DNA from: Microvelia longipes
Lineage: Eukaryota > Arthropoda > Insecta > Hemiptera > Veliidae
DNA: 64,000 bases
Assembly: GCA_018340805.1 (NCBI GenBank)
Contig: JACMZG010001908.1
Location: 36,478,797 to 36,542,796 of the forward strand
Direction of reading: 5' to 3'
This document shows positions 12,201-24,245 of this stretch, piece after piece. Under the pieces are notes generated by a model. It was not told where the DNA came from. It saw nothing but the letters and a program-made list of their open reading frames with translations, and made no database searches. Made by a program: the position numbers and the translations under genes. Each line of letters starts with the position of its first letter. The stretch's first letter is position 1.

Positions 12201-13084
12201 GCAAAAAGGAAGTTCGCAGGTACTAGCTTCCAATTTTCAATTCCTGATTAATTGTTAATTCAATCAATAAATTGATTTCGTAACTCATTTTAACATTATT
12301 GGTTACACAAAGAAAAAAATCGTAAAGAATTATTATTAGTAATATTTCTAACTAAATATTGATGCTGGCTATTGTTATCATTATTTAGTGAAATATTAAG
12401 GATACTTAAGACTTATTTCAATTGTAACCAAAATTAACATAACAATCTTAATCAACAACTCTGAGTTGTTAGTGGTAAGTATGTAAAACAGTTTGTTTCA
12501 GACAAGTATTATTACAATTTAGTAGTTTCACTAATTCAGCTAATATTCACCAAAATTAATATGAAACAACACAATGCGACAATTGCTTTCAGCAGCATAA
12601 AGTTTACAAATAGCAGTAAAACATAATCCTACAGCAAACCAGGGTTACTAAACCATAAGTTAATTACCTAAATAGCAATTATACTGAAACTACAGAGCTG
12701 GGGACTGATTCTACAAGTCACTTCATCTTGTTTCCAGCAAGAATGCAGTTCTGTAACTAATAATGTCTTTAATAATGCCTTAATGTGAGGGATAATTGGG
12801 GATAATAGACAAAGCTACCTAATACCAACACTCTCTCACATCACATTGAAATTTATAATGAAACGGGTTTGTTAAATATTTGATAATAAGTCAAGATGTT
12901 TATAATGGCATAATATTCCAAGCAAATGTAGTCCCTATCAAACTAAATAAGCATATTTCTCATCAATAATACTCAAGGTGGTTAATATAAATATAGAGAA
13001 TAATTTATAATAGTTTAGTACAATATTATAACCCAAATGTATAATATAATAGACTATGAAATAATACGATTATTAACGAATATT
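12201..13084. other. AT-rich non-coding stretch
   Basis: Nothing recognisable was seen. Confidence 0.4.
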
Positions 13085-13310
13085 TTAGTATACAGCAGTA
13101 TAGACTATAGAGTATATAGGAGTATATAGTATATAGCAGTATATAGAGTATATGCGGTATATTAACAGTATAAGTAAATAGGAGTATATAGTATATATCA
13201 GTATAGAGTATATAGTATATAACAGTATAGAGTATATAGTATATAGCCGTATAGAGTATATAGAAGTATATAGTACATAGCAGTATTTATCATATATAGT
13301 ATACAGCATT
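13085..13310. repeat. AT-rich minisatellite
   Basis: Imperfect tandem units built from AGTATATAGTATATAGCAGT, about 20-24 bp each. The minus-strand frame across it (repeating Tyr-Thr-Ile-Tyr-Ser) is a product of the repeat, not a gene. Confidence 0.8.
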
Positions 13311-14985
13311 TACTCGTATATGGCGAAAGGACACTAAAACATTCAATCTTTATAAAATTGTTGCTTATTTTTTTTTTAAATTATCCAGATCTTACAAATT
13401 AAATCCTTCTCAGATTAAAATATGCTCTGACATACCATGCCAAGAAGTAGCAAAGAGAATGAGGAAGTTTGTTTTATTAAAATATATTATGAACCCTTAT
13501 AGAAATAATGTAATTATTAAAAATTTGCTTTAATAGATTTTAAATGTCTAAATTAATTAATAAAAATCAGGGATTTTGAATTTTATGGTACCATCACCTT
13601 TTATGGTGTGAGACGACGTCACATGTTCAGGTTAAATGTTTGCTTGATTTTGAAATCGCTTAATTCCGAAAATGCTTAACAAAATCATAAAGTTTCTTAT
13701 AGTAAACAAATTAAATACATTGGTGTACCACATTTGAACCATAACATACAAGAGAATTTATTCATCACATTCTTATTACATGGTGAAAAATTTAGACATT
13801 CCAAATTAAATTTTTAAGATCAAAATAGTATAAATATTTCACATTCAATAATCTGTAATGTTCAATAATCATTCAATAATATCTGAGAGTTCCAATTTTA
13901 AATTTAACCCTTGCGTAAATATTTTTACTCATAAATAGAGGTTCACCATTTCACCAAATATGGGTTTGCAATTTATTATATCCAAATAAGGTAATGTTAC
14001 CACTTCCTCAAATTTAACTTTTAAAGTTACCAAAAGTAGCGAGGAAATGATTATATTCGGATAATAATTACAAAAATTATATTAGTAAATATAAAACCTT
14101 AACACTATTTTCGAAAATATATGATCATTTTATTTTGTGTACGTATAATTAATATTGAAGTTTAAATTGTTAATCTCATAAGTAGAATGGAGTACATAAT
14201 TATCTTGTTCAAGTTGTAAATAAAGTGAAAAGTTATACACTTTGAACAGTTTCATGTTTAGTGTGATACCAAGGGAGTTAGTTCGAATTTCACCTCAAGT
14301 TCTAGCATTAAGTTTTACCTTTGATAATGGTAATCATGATTAATTTCAAAGGAAACAACTTTATTTGGAATGCTTTAAAACTTGCTTTGTAAGATAGAAT
14401 AAACATGAAATATCTTCATTTCTCATATGAATACATTTTTAAAATTTATGAGTAAATTACGATTTCATTCCTACTCAGCACTTTATTTATACAAGGCGAA
14501 CAGTACGTAGCGCATTGCATAGACTGGAGAACTCAACTTCAATGGGGTATTTAAAAGTGTTGGGTTATTTTTTATTCCATAATATTTCTCAAAATGAGTA
14601 AGTAGTAAAGGTTTCGGTGAATATTTCAATTAGAATTTTTTTAAAGATTAGAACTAATTCGGGACCTCATTTTGATTTAGTTATGCTAGCTAACTTATTC
14701 TATAAAATATTATATCCACACCACCAATTCGAATGTTTTTTTTCGCTCTGAAAAGCATATTTAATGTAATGACATATTCATACTTATATATTAGTAATCG
14801 AATTACATTTCAGCTTTTCTCCAAAAAAAAATAATGGCTCGGAGGTCCGAAAGCCGAGCAACATTATAAATGCTTGTTTCTGTGCTCAAGCATATTCTTC
14901 GTAACCCCACAGCAGTATAGCATTATTACTTGACTTAGCTGTAGCATTAAAATTAAGCTACTGGTTTGGTTGTGAAGCATAAACT
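13311..14985. other. AT-rich non-coding stretch
   Basis: No gene is recognised. A small inverted pair (GCTCGGAGGTCCGAAAGCCGAGC) lies at about 14838-14860. Confidence 0.4.
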
Positions 14986-14989
14986 GAAC

Positions 14990-15400
14990 ACTTAGGCGAG
15001 AAATTAGTGATTGAGGACAGAAGTACGCATTTAAGATTTAAGAAATCTGCCAGGCGGTGTTTGACTTACCGACCTTCGAGCCAGAATTACTTTGTAGTCA
15101 TAATCTTATATAGTGTAAATAAAACGAAACAAATAAACAAATTATATCCGATATCAAGATTCTTACTTGGGAGCAGTGAATTTAAGAATTTTAAGTGGTC
15201 ATAACGACTCCTGACCGGTCATTATCATTTAACTTAAATATCTATAAAACATTTGAAACGACACCCAACTCGAAATATTTTAATGACAATATTTTAGGAT
15301 ATCTACAACGATTTACCGAGTTTTTGGACACTTAGAGTGGTCGCATCGACCCCAGGTTGGTTTTATTCGGTGAAGCTTCAGAAAAGCTAAATGCCGTTTT
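14990..15400 (+). mobile_element. Family EF dispersed repeat, copy 1
   Basis: It is shared with 24965-25342, 35205-35640 and, inverted, 30225-30685. Shared words in order include CCAGAATTACTTTGTAGT, TATATAGTGTAAATAAAACG, ACGACACCCAACTCGAAAT and ACTTAGAGTGGTCG. The part carrying GTGGTCG and ACGACACCC is repeated inside the element. No coding capacity is seen. Confidence 0.65.
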
Positions 15401-15671
15401 TTGATAATATATGCTGACTCAGAAAACGGGGTTAATGACGTCACAACAACCTGATTTTTTAATAGAGTTCGTGCCTTCCCACATGGTTGATTTCTGTACC
15501 AAATTTAAACAAAAAAAAAATATAGAAAGCTTGATTTCCATGATAGTTCTCTCTGCTCTATAACTTATAACATTACACTGACGTAATACAAACACTACAA
15601 CTTGAGGAATTATTATTGTCAAGTGATATTATTATTCCAATTTATTACATGATAATACAACAATAATAATT

Positions 15672-16040
15672 AACAAATAACAACACCATAATCTCTCCAC
15701 AAAACCTTTATTAAAACCAGAGCCGGCTTTCGACCTCACGATCATCATTAGTGCCGGAGAGTTGAAAAAGGAGAATCCTAGTCTGACTTTTTAGGCAGTC
15801 ATATAGCGGACTGAATCATAATTACTGAATTAGCGGACTGAAAAAAAACCTATATAGTTTTTTTTCTTCTTAAATCATAAAATCAAAAAATAGTCTTATT
15901 ATTAGAATAGAAATTAGCATAATGAATATGTATGTATTTTATTGATATGTATGAATATGTACTGTATTTTTTATTGATGGAAATAAATATTATTATTATT
16001 ATTATTATTATTATTATGGTGTTATTATTTGTTAGCTGTG
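15672..16040 (-). mobile_element. Penelope-like terminal-repeat fragment between short inverted sequences
   Basis: The left flank AACAAATAACAACACCATAAT and right flank ATTATGGTGTTATTATTTGTT are imperfect inverted copies. Next to the left one is CTCTCCACAAAACC followed by a hammerhead-like motif on the minus strand. CTCTCCAC is also the edge word at 39071 and 60011, which ties this fragment to the same group. The rest is AT-rich and ends in an (ATT)n run at about 15988-16016. Confidence 0.5.
15714..15751 (-). ncRNA. Hammerhead-ribozyme-like motif (decayed core)
   Basis: The minus strand reads CTAATGA (consensus CTGATGA, one change), T, then GATC-GTGA-GGTC as a possible helix II, GAAA, and GCC...GGT as helix III ending in TTT at the presumed cleavage side. 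The outer CTCTCC and GGAGAG words could close helix I. The core substitution suggests it is inactive. Confidence 0.45.
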
Positions 16041-16919
16041 TTTACTCCACTGCTCAGTTTTCTGTTAATAATAATAATTAAGAATTTAAGGAATAAAATA
16101 AGCAATTAAATACAAAAATATTCCAAATTTTTATACTCCAATTCCATCAAATATTATGTCCATCATAAAGATCATTATATTTTGAGAGACAATGTCTCCG
16201 AATTTGAGAGATAATTAAAATTCAGTGACATATTGCATCAGAAAATGCTTCATTATAATGAATGTTTTGTGAATTCATTGTGTAATGGATATACCGTTCT
16301 ACATTATTAAGGTAGTTTTTTGTCGGTGTTTACGTTCTAATTAAGCTATACAGCTATACAAGGATTTTAATAAATATTATATTTTACTGTTATTTTTACC
16401 AAATTAAAAAAATAAAAAAAGTTAAAATTAATACGTAAATAGTTAATAATAACATGTTATAAAAATTTGTGTTATGAAAAGTTGACGGAAGTGCATTGTA
16501 CTGAAATATTTTCTGCTGAAAAACAGACTAGTTTTAAATAAAATTTATTAATAACATACAAAAAGTTGTGTTTTTCATAAATTATTATACTAGATAAAAT
16601 CTTCATAACATATTTCACCGAATAATTCATGCATAATGACATAAATATCCACGAAATTATCAAAATTAATATTTTTTTATAAACCTTGAATATTTCAATG
16701 TCTAATATATGCATTTTAAAAACACAAATGTAAGACTAAAACTGAATATTTAAAAACAGCTGATATTGATAAATTTGTTTTGTATCTCACTTTGTATCTC
16801 ATTCAATGTTATACTGACTTAGACTACTTTGCGAGGTTTTAATAATACTATGTAAGCCTAATAGCACTGTTTAGGGTATAAAATCATTTTATCTCCAGGC
16901 TGACTATAATATGAAGTTT
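16041..16919. other. AT-rich non-coding stretch
   Basis: Nothing recognisable was found; short minus-strand frames are of AT-biased composition. Confidence 0.4.
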
Positions 16920-17490
16920 AATTAATAAATATGAAGGAGTAAATGAGCACTTTTCACTCCCTTATAAAGTGACTTTTTCTTCCTTTGGGACGAAAGGTAA
17001 CTTTTCTCTCTCGGGATAAAAGTGTGTTCTATATGATTGGACTTAGAACCCCTACATCTTATGTAGTAGTAGTAGAAAATACCCTACATCTTATAAGAGA
17101 GGGTATTTTTTAGGTGTGGCTACAACTAAATTTATGAGGGGGCCGACCAAGTTAATTTTAACATTTTTTGTAGAGGACGTCATTTTTTATAGAAATTTAT
17201 TGGCTCAAAACCAGTTCAGGCCAAAAGAAGTTGTTTGGAGCAATGCTTTTTTGGGGAGGGTGGAGTGGAACCACTAAAATTTAAAAGGGTAACCGGGCCA
17301 AAAAAATGAACAACAAAACAAATGAAAGTATAAATATAACAGTCATTGAATTACGTTAAAGTCTGGAGACAGTTTTGTGTGAACCTAAGGAGTTAAATTA
17401 TATTTTTTCATTCGTAAGTAACTCCCTTGGCTTCGCCTTAGGAGTTAACCGTATTGATTCCTCGGCTTTTGCCTTAGGAACCAACTTACT
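16920..17490. repeat. Repeat family G, copy 1
   Basis: It contains alternating inverted words of the type CACTTTTCACTCCCTT / AAAGTAACTTTTCTC and, further right, CCTTGGCTTCGCCTTAGGA twice in variant form. The same word pairs recur at 40710-40930 and, in part, at 20281-20361 and 38985-39060. The middle (17090-17290) carries GGGCCGACCAAGTTAATTTTA, similar to part of the element at 47641. Boundaries are uncertain. Confidence 0.45.
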
Positions 17491-18744
17491 GTTCAGGTAA
17501 AATAATGTAACCGTCTTTATTCCCTTGATACATAAATAACTATTATTTTGTAATACTATAAAGAAATTTAACGAAAAAAAATTATGTTGTAATTTATTTA
17601 TTTGTTTATAATTCAAATATAAATTGGTATTTTCCAAATAGTACCCTGAGTATATAAACAACACCTAATTCGTTTTTCTACCGATAGGCCTCAATTACTC
17701 TTAGAAGATCCGGGTTTTAGGTATAATACCATCCCCCTAGCACTGTAGATAGCATTATAGCCGTAACCCGGCTCTGATGCTTAGAGTGATAAAAGCTTAT
17801 TAATTGAGAGCCGAAGTTGGTTTTGTGATTGTAGACAATTCCACGGCCCTCAATGTAGGTTTAAGAGCATTTAAAAATCTCATCTAAAACGGACACGCAT
17901 TAATTTATTAGTTTTATTGTAAATTTTTAAAACAAATAACTTAATTTGTTCTTGTGTATTTCTCATACGATACAATGGCATATTATTTAAAGGAGGCCTT
18001 GTTATTTTTGTACCATTTAGTGCTATGTATTTAAAAAAAAGAAAAGCAATATAAAAACTTAACAAAATAATAAAGTGGCAAAAAAGTGATTTTTCCAACG
18101 TAGAAAGTTTAAGTGTTGGGAGAAAAAATAAAATAAAAAATTGTCTCGGCAAATTGGCTAAAAAAATTGTTTCCACCGCTTCCTTCCAAAAAAAGAAAAA
18201 GGTTACTTTATTGAAAGAAGATATAAACTGAAATTGGTAAAAAAGTAAAGAATAAAATAGACTAAACGATAAAGTAACAAAAAGATTGAATGGGACTTAG
18301 GGAAAAAGAATTGATTGTTTAAAGAGATATATTGAGACAAATTGGAAGAATACGACGTAAAAACTAGATTTTCCTGGAAACAAGTATACTTATAGAAATA
18401 GACCATTACAGCGTATTATGGCAGTGTTGACAAGCTAGTATGACGAGTTTTGGAACATTTTTAGCGAGAATGAAAAAGTGATAAATCAGTTTCTTTAAAT
18501 GATAAGGAAGAATGACGTAGATGTGAAAAACAATAAAGAAAACACTTCCATGAAAAATAGGGAAGGTAAACAGCAATTAATAATTGTTTACTTATTCTTT
18601 AACTATGTATAATTTATTTATTTTAAATTATTTATATAAGGCAATTTTACACTTACATTACATACATTTCACATCCATGTAATTGAATAATATTATTCAA
18701 TTACATTGATTATATAATAATAATAATTATTACATAATAATATT
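17491..18744. other. AT-rich non-coding stretch
   Basis: No gene or repeat is recognised. Minus-strand frames at 17880-18406 are Phe/Leu-rich, as expected from poly-A/T-rich DNA. Confidence 0.4.
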
Positions 18745-19730
18745 ATATTATGTTACAAGAATGTGAAAAAGGTCTTTTTTACCGTGGTGAACAAAGCGTG
18801 ACAGTAAAAAAAACCAAGATAAAAAAGCGATTCCTATTCGTGTAGCATATGCTATATTTTTCAGGCTTAGTAATAGTAAACTTTTTAAAATAAAAACAGT
18901 ATAATGTGCAAAAATTTGCCGCTAAACTTCTTTCGATCGCCTCGTTGGCCAAAAGTTTCAATTCTGGCGGCGTATTTTCAATGTCTGAATCACTATCCAT
19001 GATTATTACACACTTGTTATTAAATAATGAATAACTCACTTTCTAAAAATAACAAAACTTTGTTAACAAACACGTTCCATTATTTATTTGAAAAATGGGG
19101 TATGGGGTACCTCGGAACCGTTTATCATAAAAATCGGTTTCAAACCTGTTTCGAACTCGCTTCGCTCGTCCTCAGAAATATTTTTATATTTTTTAAAAAA
19201 CGAAAAGTCATTCAATAAAATTAAACTAATGCTGATAATGAGATGGAACATAGCACATATGTTAGTCTTAGACATAGACATAGTCACATGCGTGCCTAAT
19301 CGCAATCCAATAGCTTCATTTTTTCGTTTTTTATGAGTTTTCGAAAATTTTATGAGTCATTATTGCGGGTTAATGACGTCATAAAAAATATTTTCCGAAT
19401 AGCACAAATTTAGCGGTAGACTATTCAATTCTATAGCATAAATACACTGCGGGTGCTATGATGATAACAGACGCATACACTCAACATTGAGAATTGGATA
19501 ATTCGGTTTCATCCCGGTTTCGGATTTTTTTGCGAACACAATACTTTTCCTATATACCTGCGGTATAAATGAGAAAAAGTAAAAAGTAATAAAAACAAGA
19601 AAGGTAGGTTATAACCTTTTAGTAACTACTATCGCCCACTTTAGTGGACATTTAAAGAACAAGTTTTTTACAGTCGCCGACAGTAAAAAACTACTAAACT
19701 ATCGTAGACGGCGAATTTCTTGCCCGGCAT
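18745..19730 (-). mobile_element. Composite repeat C2 containing family A copy 5
   Basis: The outer parts match those of 7850-8597. The family A copy (about 19095-19575, minus strand) has the 3' end GGTACCCCATACCCC, the TGACGTCA palindrome (19376-19382) and the 5' region, but an internal deletion removes the 5S-like segment. Between the left outer part and the A copy lies a minus-strand frame starting MDSDSDIENTPPELKLLANE (about 19000 down to 18910) that may be the start of an element-encoded protein. I cannot identify it. A near-palindrome, AGTTTTTTACAGTCG / CCGACAGTAAAAAACT, lies at about 19661-19691. Confidence 0.55.
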
Positions 19731-19759
19731 TCAAAATTGCTCTCACAATTTGTGTTACA

Positions 19760-20090
19760 TAAATGCATACAATAAATTTTCAAATGCAGCTGATCGCCGA
19801 GTTTATTAACTCTGTAGAGTGCTATTTTTCATGTGGCACATTTTTTATTAATGCAAAATAAAACAGAAATTATGGTATTCTGTGCCATTTTAGGATTTCT
19901 CAATACAGCTCGAAGAGCTACTATGTGCTATTTTCCAAATAATCACATAAAAATTTGTAAAAAAATATGAAGGAGTCACTTGTGTTTCCATTTTCCACCG
20001 CTATTTTGAGGGGACAAGCGCTAGTAGAGTGTCAAAGGTAGAAGAGGAGGGAAGTCGACAATCTTGCCGTATAGGGTTATCTGTACTCGT
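19760..20090 (+). repeat. Repeat family D, copy 1
   Basis: It is the inverted counterpart of 37130-37540. Shared words, read on + here, include AATGCAGCTGATCGCCGAGT, CTCTGTAGAGTGCTATTTTTC, AAAACAGAAATTATGGTA, CCGCTATTTTGAGG and TCGACAATCTTGCCGTATAG. No coding capacity was recognised. Confidence 0.6.
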
Positions 20091-20280
20091 AACATTATTT
20101 TAACTAAAAGAAATACAAAATTTAATTAAAATATAAATTTGCAACAAAAAATTACATACTGTGACTTGGAATTGAACCATCATCCAAATACCACCTCAAC
20201 CCTTGTCTACTCAACCAGAAGGAAGGTGAAACACTATTTATTATATTACCTATTTATTATTACCTATTTATTATATTATA

Positions 20281-20361
20281 TTAGGGAGAAAATTTGCACT
20301 TTTCTCCCTTTAAAAGAGGATAAAAGGTGTACTTTTCTCCCTATAAAAGATGAGAAAATGT
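20281..20361. repeat. Fragment of repeat family G
   Basis: AGGGAGAAAATTTGCACTTT, CTCCCTTTAAAAGAGG and TGTACTTTTCTCCCT are the same alternating inverted words as at 16920-17020 and 40840-40920. Confidence 0.4.
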
Positions 20362-20689
20362 ATTATTTATTTTCTTTTTGAACTAAAACCATTTTTCATA
20401 AAAAAAGCAATATTTTAGTGTAACTCCTTCTATTCGAGAAAAAGAAGGAACAATGTTAATGCACATTACATTTATTAATAGCTATTAAAATTACCATGAA
20501 TTGCATTAAAAGTTAGATTATTTAAACAACAATTAATTTACGGTATTAGTAAGAGATTACGAATACTTTTTAAAACTGAACACTAGGAAATACTATAAAA
20601 CTTCCCAATTAATTAACCCATATTATCAGATTAGTGAAAAAAAAACATTTTAATACAAACTGATATACAGTTTGATTAGTGAAGTTTGG

Positions 20690-20860
20690 TTATATATAAG
20701 TTCATGGCCTTACAAAGCTTTGTGTTGGATGTCTATGTCATGGTCACTCGTTATATTACTCGAGAACCAAGAGTTCAGGTTCAGTTCCGACTCTGTTCCG
20801 GCATTAAACTCAGTTAATTGTGTTAGTTTGTATAGTTGCTTTCGGAAGAATCTAATAAAA
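20690..20860 (+). repeat. tRNA-like SINE fragment
   Basis: GGTTCAGTTCC at 20778-20788 matches a pol III B box (GGTTCGANTCC), and its flanks GAGTTCA and GACTCTG pair in part like a T arm. A weak A-box candidate (TGTCATGGTCACTCG) lies about 40 bases upstream, at 20737. No complete tRNA cloverleaf can be drawn, so a tRNA-derived SINE is more likely than a tRNA gene. Confidence 0.45.
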
Positions 20861-22343
20861 TAGATGATATACTATAACCAATAAAAAACAGTGAAAATTT
20901 TAAAGTTTAAACTTTACGACCAAATAAAACTTATTTTATTTGACGATTCAAAGCAGGCTTAATGTGATTTAAAATAAAAACTCTATTTCATTAGTTTAAT
21001 ATAATAAATAAACTTAAAATTACATATTCGACCTAATTATTTAAATACTTAAATATATTTAATTTAATATAATTAAACGTAGTACAAATATTTGAGATTT
21101 AACTATTAAAATTAATAAAAATAGCATTTACAATTTGAAATAATTCATAAAAAATATTATTGCACACATTCTACTGCTTTTAAGATATTTTATGAAGACA
21201 CAAATCAACTCAAGATGTGTTAAATTATTATTTTTAATAAATTTAATAAATTTATTTATCGTGCAATAATTTATTTACATCTTCAATGTTAAAAAAGTTT
21301 TATTAATATTTTTTTACTGAGCATTTTGATGACTAATTTAACATTGATAAATAAACTATTAATTAATTAAATATCATCAATAATGGTTGTGATTTTTTCC
21401 TCATATTATCTTGAACGTAAGTATTTTACAAATTAGTTATGAAAGTGATTTATCTAAACTATTTTAATCAAACAGAATATTTCCCAGAATTCTCAAAACT
21501 TAAGTGCGATAAGACATTTTTTGTTCGAATTTTGTTTTAAAGTACAAACATTAGACCACAGCATTTTTGTGATTTTATGAGTAAATACTAAAATGATTTA
21601 TGTGACAACAGTGTTTTAATACGTAAGCAAATTTATGTTTTTCCACAAAAGCACTAAATTAGTAAGTGTAGTTAGAAATTGTTCGTAGAAATACCAAGAA
21701 AACACAAAGAATTTGATAATATATAAAGGTTTTTCATATTGACATTCTGATCTTTTAAAACCATACGGTCAGATAATAGTATGAACATAGAACAAACAAT
21801 TATATTTAAAATAAATAAAATAATTACAATGTTTATTTAAAATATACATAAAGTTTAGTAGTTGGATAGATTAATTAATTGCAAATACATTGTTTAAAAT
21901 AAAATTATAAATACTTTAGTAAAATAATAAGTAAATTAAAGATTATTGACTTAATCATATATTAACTTAAAGTGCTCTAATAATATTTGAAGTGATAATC
22001 ATGTCATGAACTTGAACTTGTAAGTGCTGAGTATATATTTACGAACACGAAATCTTACTCTATGTAAATTTATTTCCTTTTTTCTCGTATGTAAAAATAT
22101 TTTTACAGAGTAAATTATATTTTTACAACATAGTTTAATTGCTGCGTTTTTAACACAGTGTTAATAAATAAAATGACATCTGTAAAATCTTTTATATTAA
22201 AAATTACTGTTTGTTAATTGTTACTTTTTAATTAATATTAACTATTAAAATCGGATATAATCATCAACTGGAGGTAATTTACTTGGTAATTATTGAAACT
22301 GATTAATTAGAATAACAATAACAATGCTATAAATATAAAAATA
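20861..22343. other. AT-rich non-coding stretch
   Basis: Nothing recognisable was found. Confidence 0.4.
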
Positions 22344-22354
22344 ATATATATATA

Positions 22355-22392
<38 letters not shown>

Positions 22393-22410
22393 ATATATAA
22401 ATATATATAT
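22344..22410. repeat. (TA)n microsatellite
   Basis: Interrupted TA array, about 65 bases, 40 bases left of family A copy 6. Confidence 0.9.
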
Positions 22411-22450
22411 ATTTATTTATAAACAAATAGTATATTTTGTTAAAATAATA

Positions 22451-22735
22451 AAATCGGGTACAGGGTATCTCGGAAATTTCATTACGATATCAGATTCGCT
22501 ACGCTCATTCTTACCACTTCAAAATCGCTTCGCTCGTCCTTAGAATATAGAAATAATCTAATTCATATTTTAACTTGCTTTACTTGCCCTAAGACAGTAA
22601 ACACATTCGTGTTATTTACAACGGTTACCCACCCACATATAGACCCCGCTTGATGATGCTTAACATTAATGATCCAACAAAAACCTTATATATATATACT
22701 AGCGGAATCAAAACGAAACGAGTATACTTTTATCG
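22451..22735 (-). mobile_element. Family A dispersed repeat, copy 6 (3' part only)
   Basis: The minus strand shows the family 3' end (CCTGTACCCGATTTT), two degraded AGCGAAGC-type direct repeats and a 5S-like segment at about 22617-22670 (TTAAGCATCATCAAGC, GGGTAACCGT). The 5' part of the repeat is missing. Confidence 0.7.
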
Positions 22736-23470
22736 ATTTAACTAGTTTTATTTGATTTAGCACTACTAGAAACATTAAAAATGATAATTATCATAAAATT
22801 ATATTAAATTTGCACACCATGTCTTAAGAATTATAAAGTATTATAAATATTATTTATACAGTTTTTTACACTGAGTTATGATTTATCATTAATTTTAACA
22901 GTATTGAATGACTTCATAACAGAGAATGTCTTATGAATGAAATGTCTTATAACTTAAAAGGGCCATATTTTTCCCTTTAACTTAATTTTGAATCTAATAA
23001 AACCAGTTAATAAAACCAGAAAAACAAAATAAACAGGTTAAGTAACTAGGAAATCTATAAATTGGAATAATTTTAATAGCGACAATCAGAGTTTCTTAAG
23101 TGCATATTGTACAAAAATGTTATTATAGATAGTTTTTTTGTGATCATCCAAGCTACCTCGTCATCAATTACACTTCTGCGCCTAAATGCCTTGAACTTTA
23201 TCGGGAAAATTATAATTTAAATAAATTTTTGATTTAGTTTGATAACAAACTTGATTTTAATAACAGTCAACTTCATGGCTAAGAATTAAATTCTACGAAA
23301 ATGAGTGAAGGATTTTGTCAGGAAATGCCTAAAGGTAAATTATGAATCTATCTTAACCAAATTATCTACTCCGATATCTATCTTGATGCTGTCATAACCG
23401 GAAGACTTAAAACTTAACATAATTACTATATTTTAATAATAAAATAAAAAGCCTAAGCTATATTTCAATT
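22736..23470. other. AT-rich non-coding stretch
   Basis: Nothing recognisable was found. Confidence 0.4.
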
Positions 23471-24245
23471 TTTACGTTTTCTCATTTATACCGTAGGTAA
23501 AGTATTGTGTTTGCAAAAAAATCTAAAACCGAGATGAAAACAGAATTATGCGTTTCAAGGCCTTTTGAAAGTTTTTCGCAAAGTTGTTTGTCTGTATATA
23601 TATGTGTGTGTGTATGCGTCTGTTATCATCATAGCGCCCAGTGTATTTATGCTAGAGAGTTGAAATTTAGTACAAAACTCAGTCTACCGCTGTAGTTATT
23701 TTTGTTTATGACGTCATTAAGCCGCAATAATGATTTAACAAAATTTCGAAGGATCATAAAACACGAATAATTATGCGCTCTGATTGAAAGTTGGTTCTTA
23801 TTCATGAAGCCAGTATAAGACTGACATATGTGCTAAGTTTCATCTCATTATCAGCACTAGTTCAATTTTTATAGAATGAGTTGTATACATTTTTTAAAAA
23901 TTATTAAAAATCGGACAATATTCCAATTTATTTGAAATTTGGTACAAATGTACCCATTGACGTAATAAACAAGTGCACTAAGTTTCGTTATAATAAAACT
24001 AGTCTATCTATGATTTTTGGGGGATCATAAAAGTTTAGCAGCATCGAGCGCGTAAAGTGCTTGGATAAATGGCCTCTGGGAATGTAACGAATGTATTTAC
24101 TATCTAAGGACGAGCGATGCGAGTCCGAAGACGTGTTGCAGTATAAATTTAATTAATTTTATTTCTCAAGACAAGCGAAGCGAGTTCGAAGCTGGGATGA
24201 TGAGCGAAGCTAATCCGATGTAATGAGAAAAAGTTCCGATTTTTA
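23471..24245 (+). mobile_element. Family A dispersed repeat, copy 7 (best near-full-length copy)
   Basis: This copy shows all parts in order: the 5' signature CTCATTTATACCGTAGGTA; TATTGTGTTTGCAAAAAAAT; a GTGTGTGTGT run; GTGTATTTATGCTAGAGAGT; the CRE-like TGACGTCA (23708-23715); a 300-bp middle; GGATCATAAAAGTTTAGCAG leading into the 5S-like segment; two spaced copies of AAGCGAAGCGAG / GAGCGATGCGAG with TCCGAAG; and the end AGTTCCGATTTTTA. No open frame of useful length spans it. The unit has no terminal inverted or long direct repeats, so its class is undecided; a 5S-containing SINE-like or LINE-tail element is possible. Confidence 0.8.
24026..24083 (+). other. 5S rRNA-derived segment in family A copy 7
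   Basis: AGTTTAGCAGCATCGAGCGC, then AAGTGCTTGGATAA and CCTCTGGGAA, align in order with box A, spacer, intermediate element and box C of eukaryotic 5S rRNA, as recalled. The 5' half of 5S rRNA and its closing helix are absent, so it cannot be a working 5S gene. The control region for TFIIIA is the part retained. Confidence 0.7.

Noticed and set aside
18779..19039. Complete small gene starting MSYSLFNNKC
   Set aside because: Its C-terminal half is translated repeat C2; only the MDSDSDIENTPPEL part could be a remnant of an element protein.
20737..20800. A tRNA gene
   Set aside because: Good B box and partial T arm, but no acceptor stem, D arm or anticodon arm can be drawn.
24026..24083. A functional 5S rRNA gene
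   Set aside because: Only the 3' half-like control region is present and the flanks are those of the dispersed repeat.
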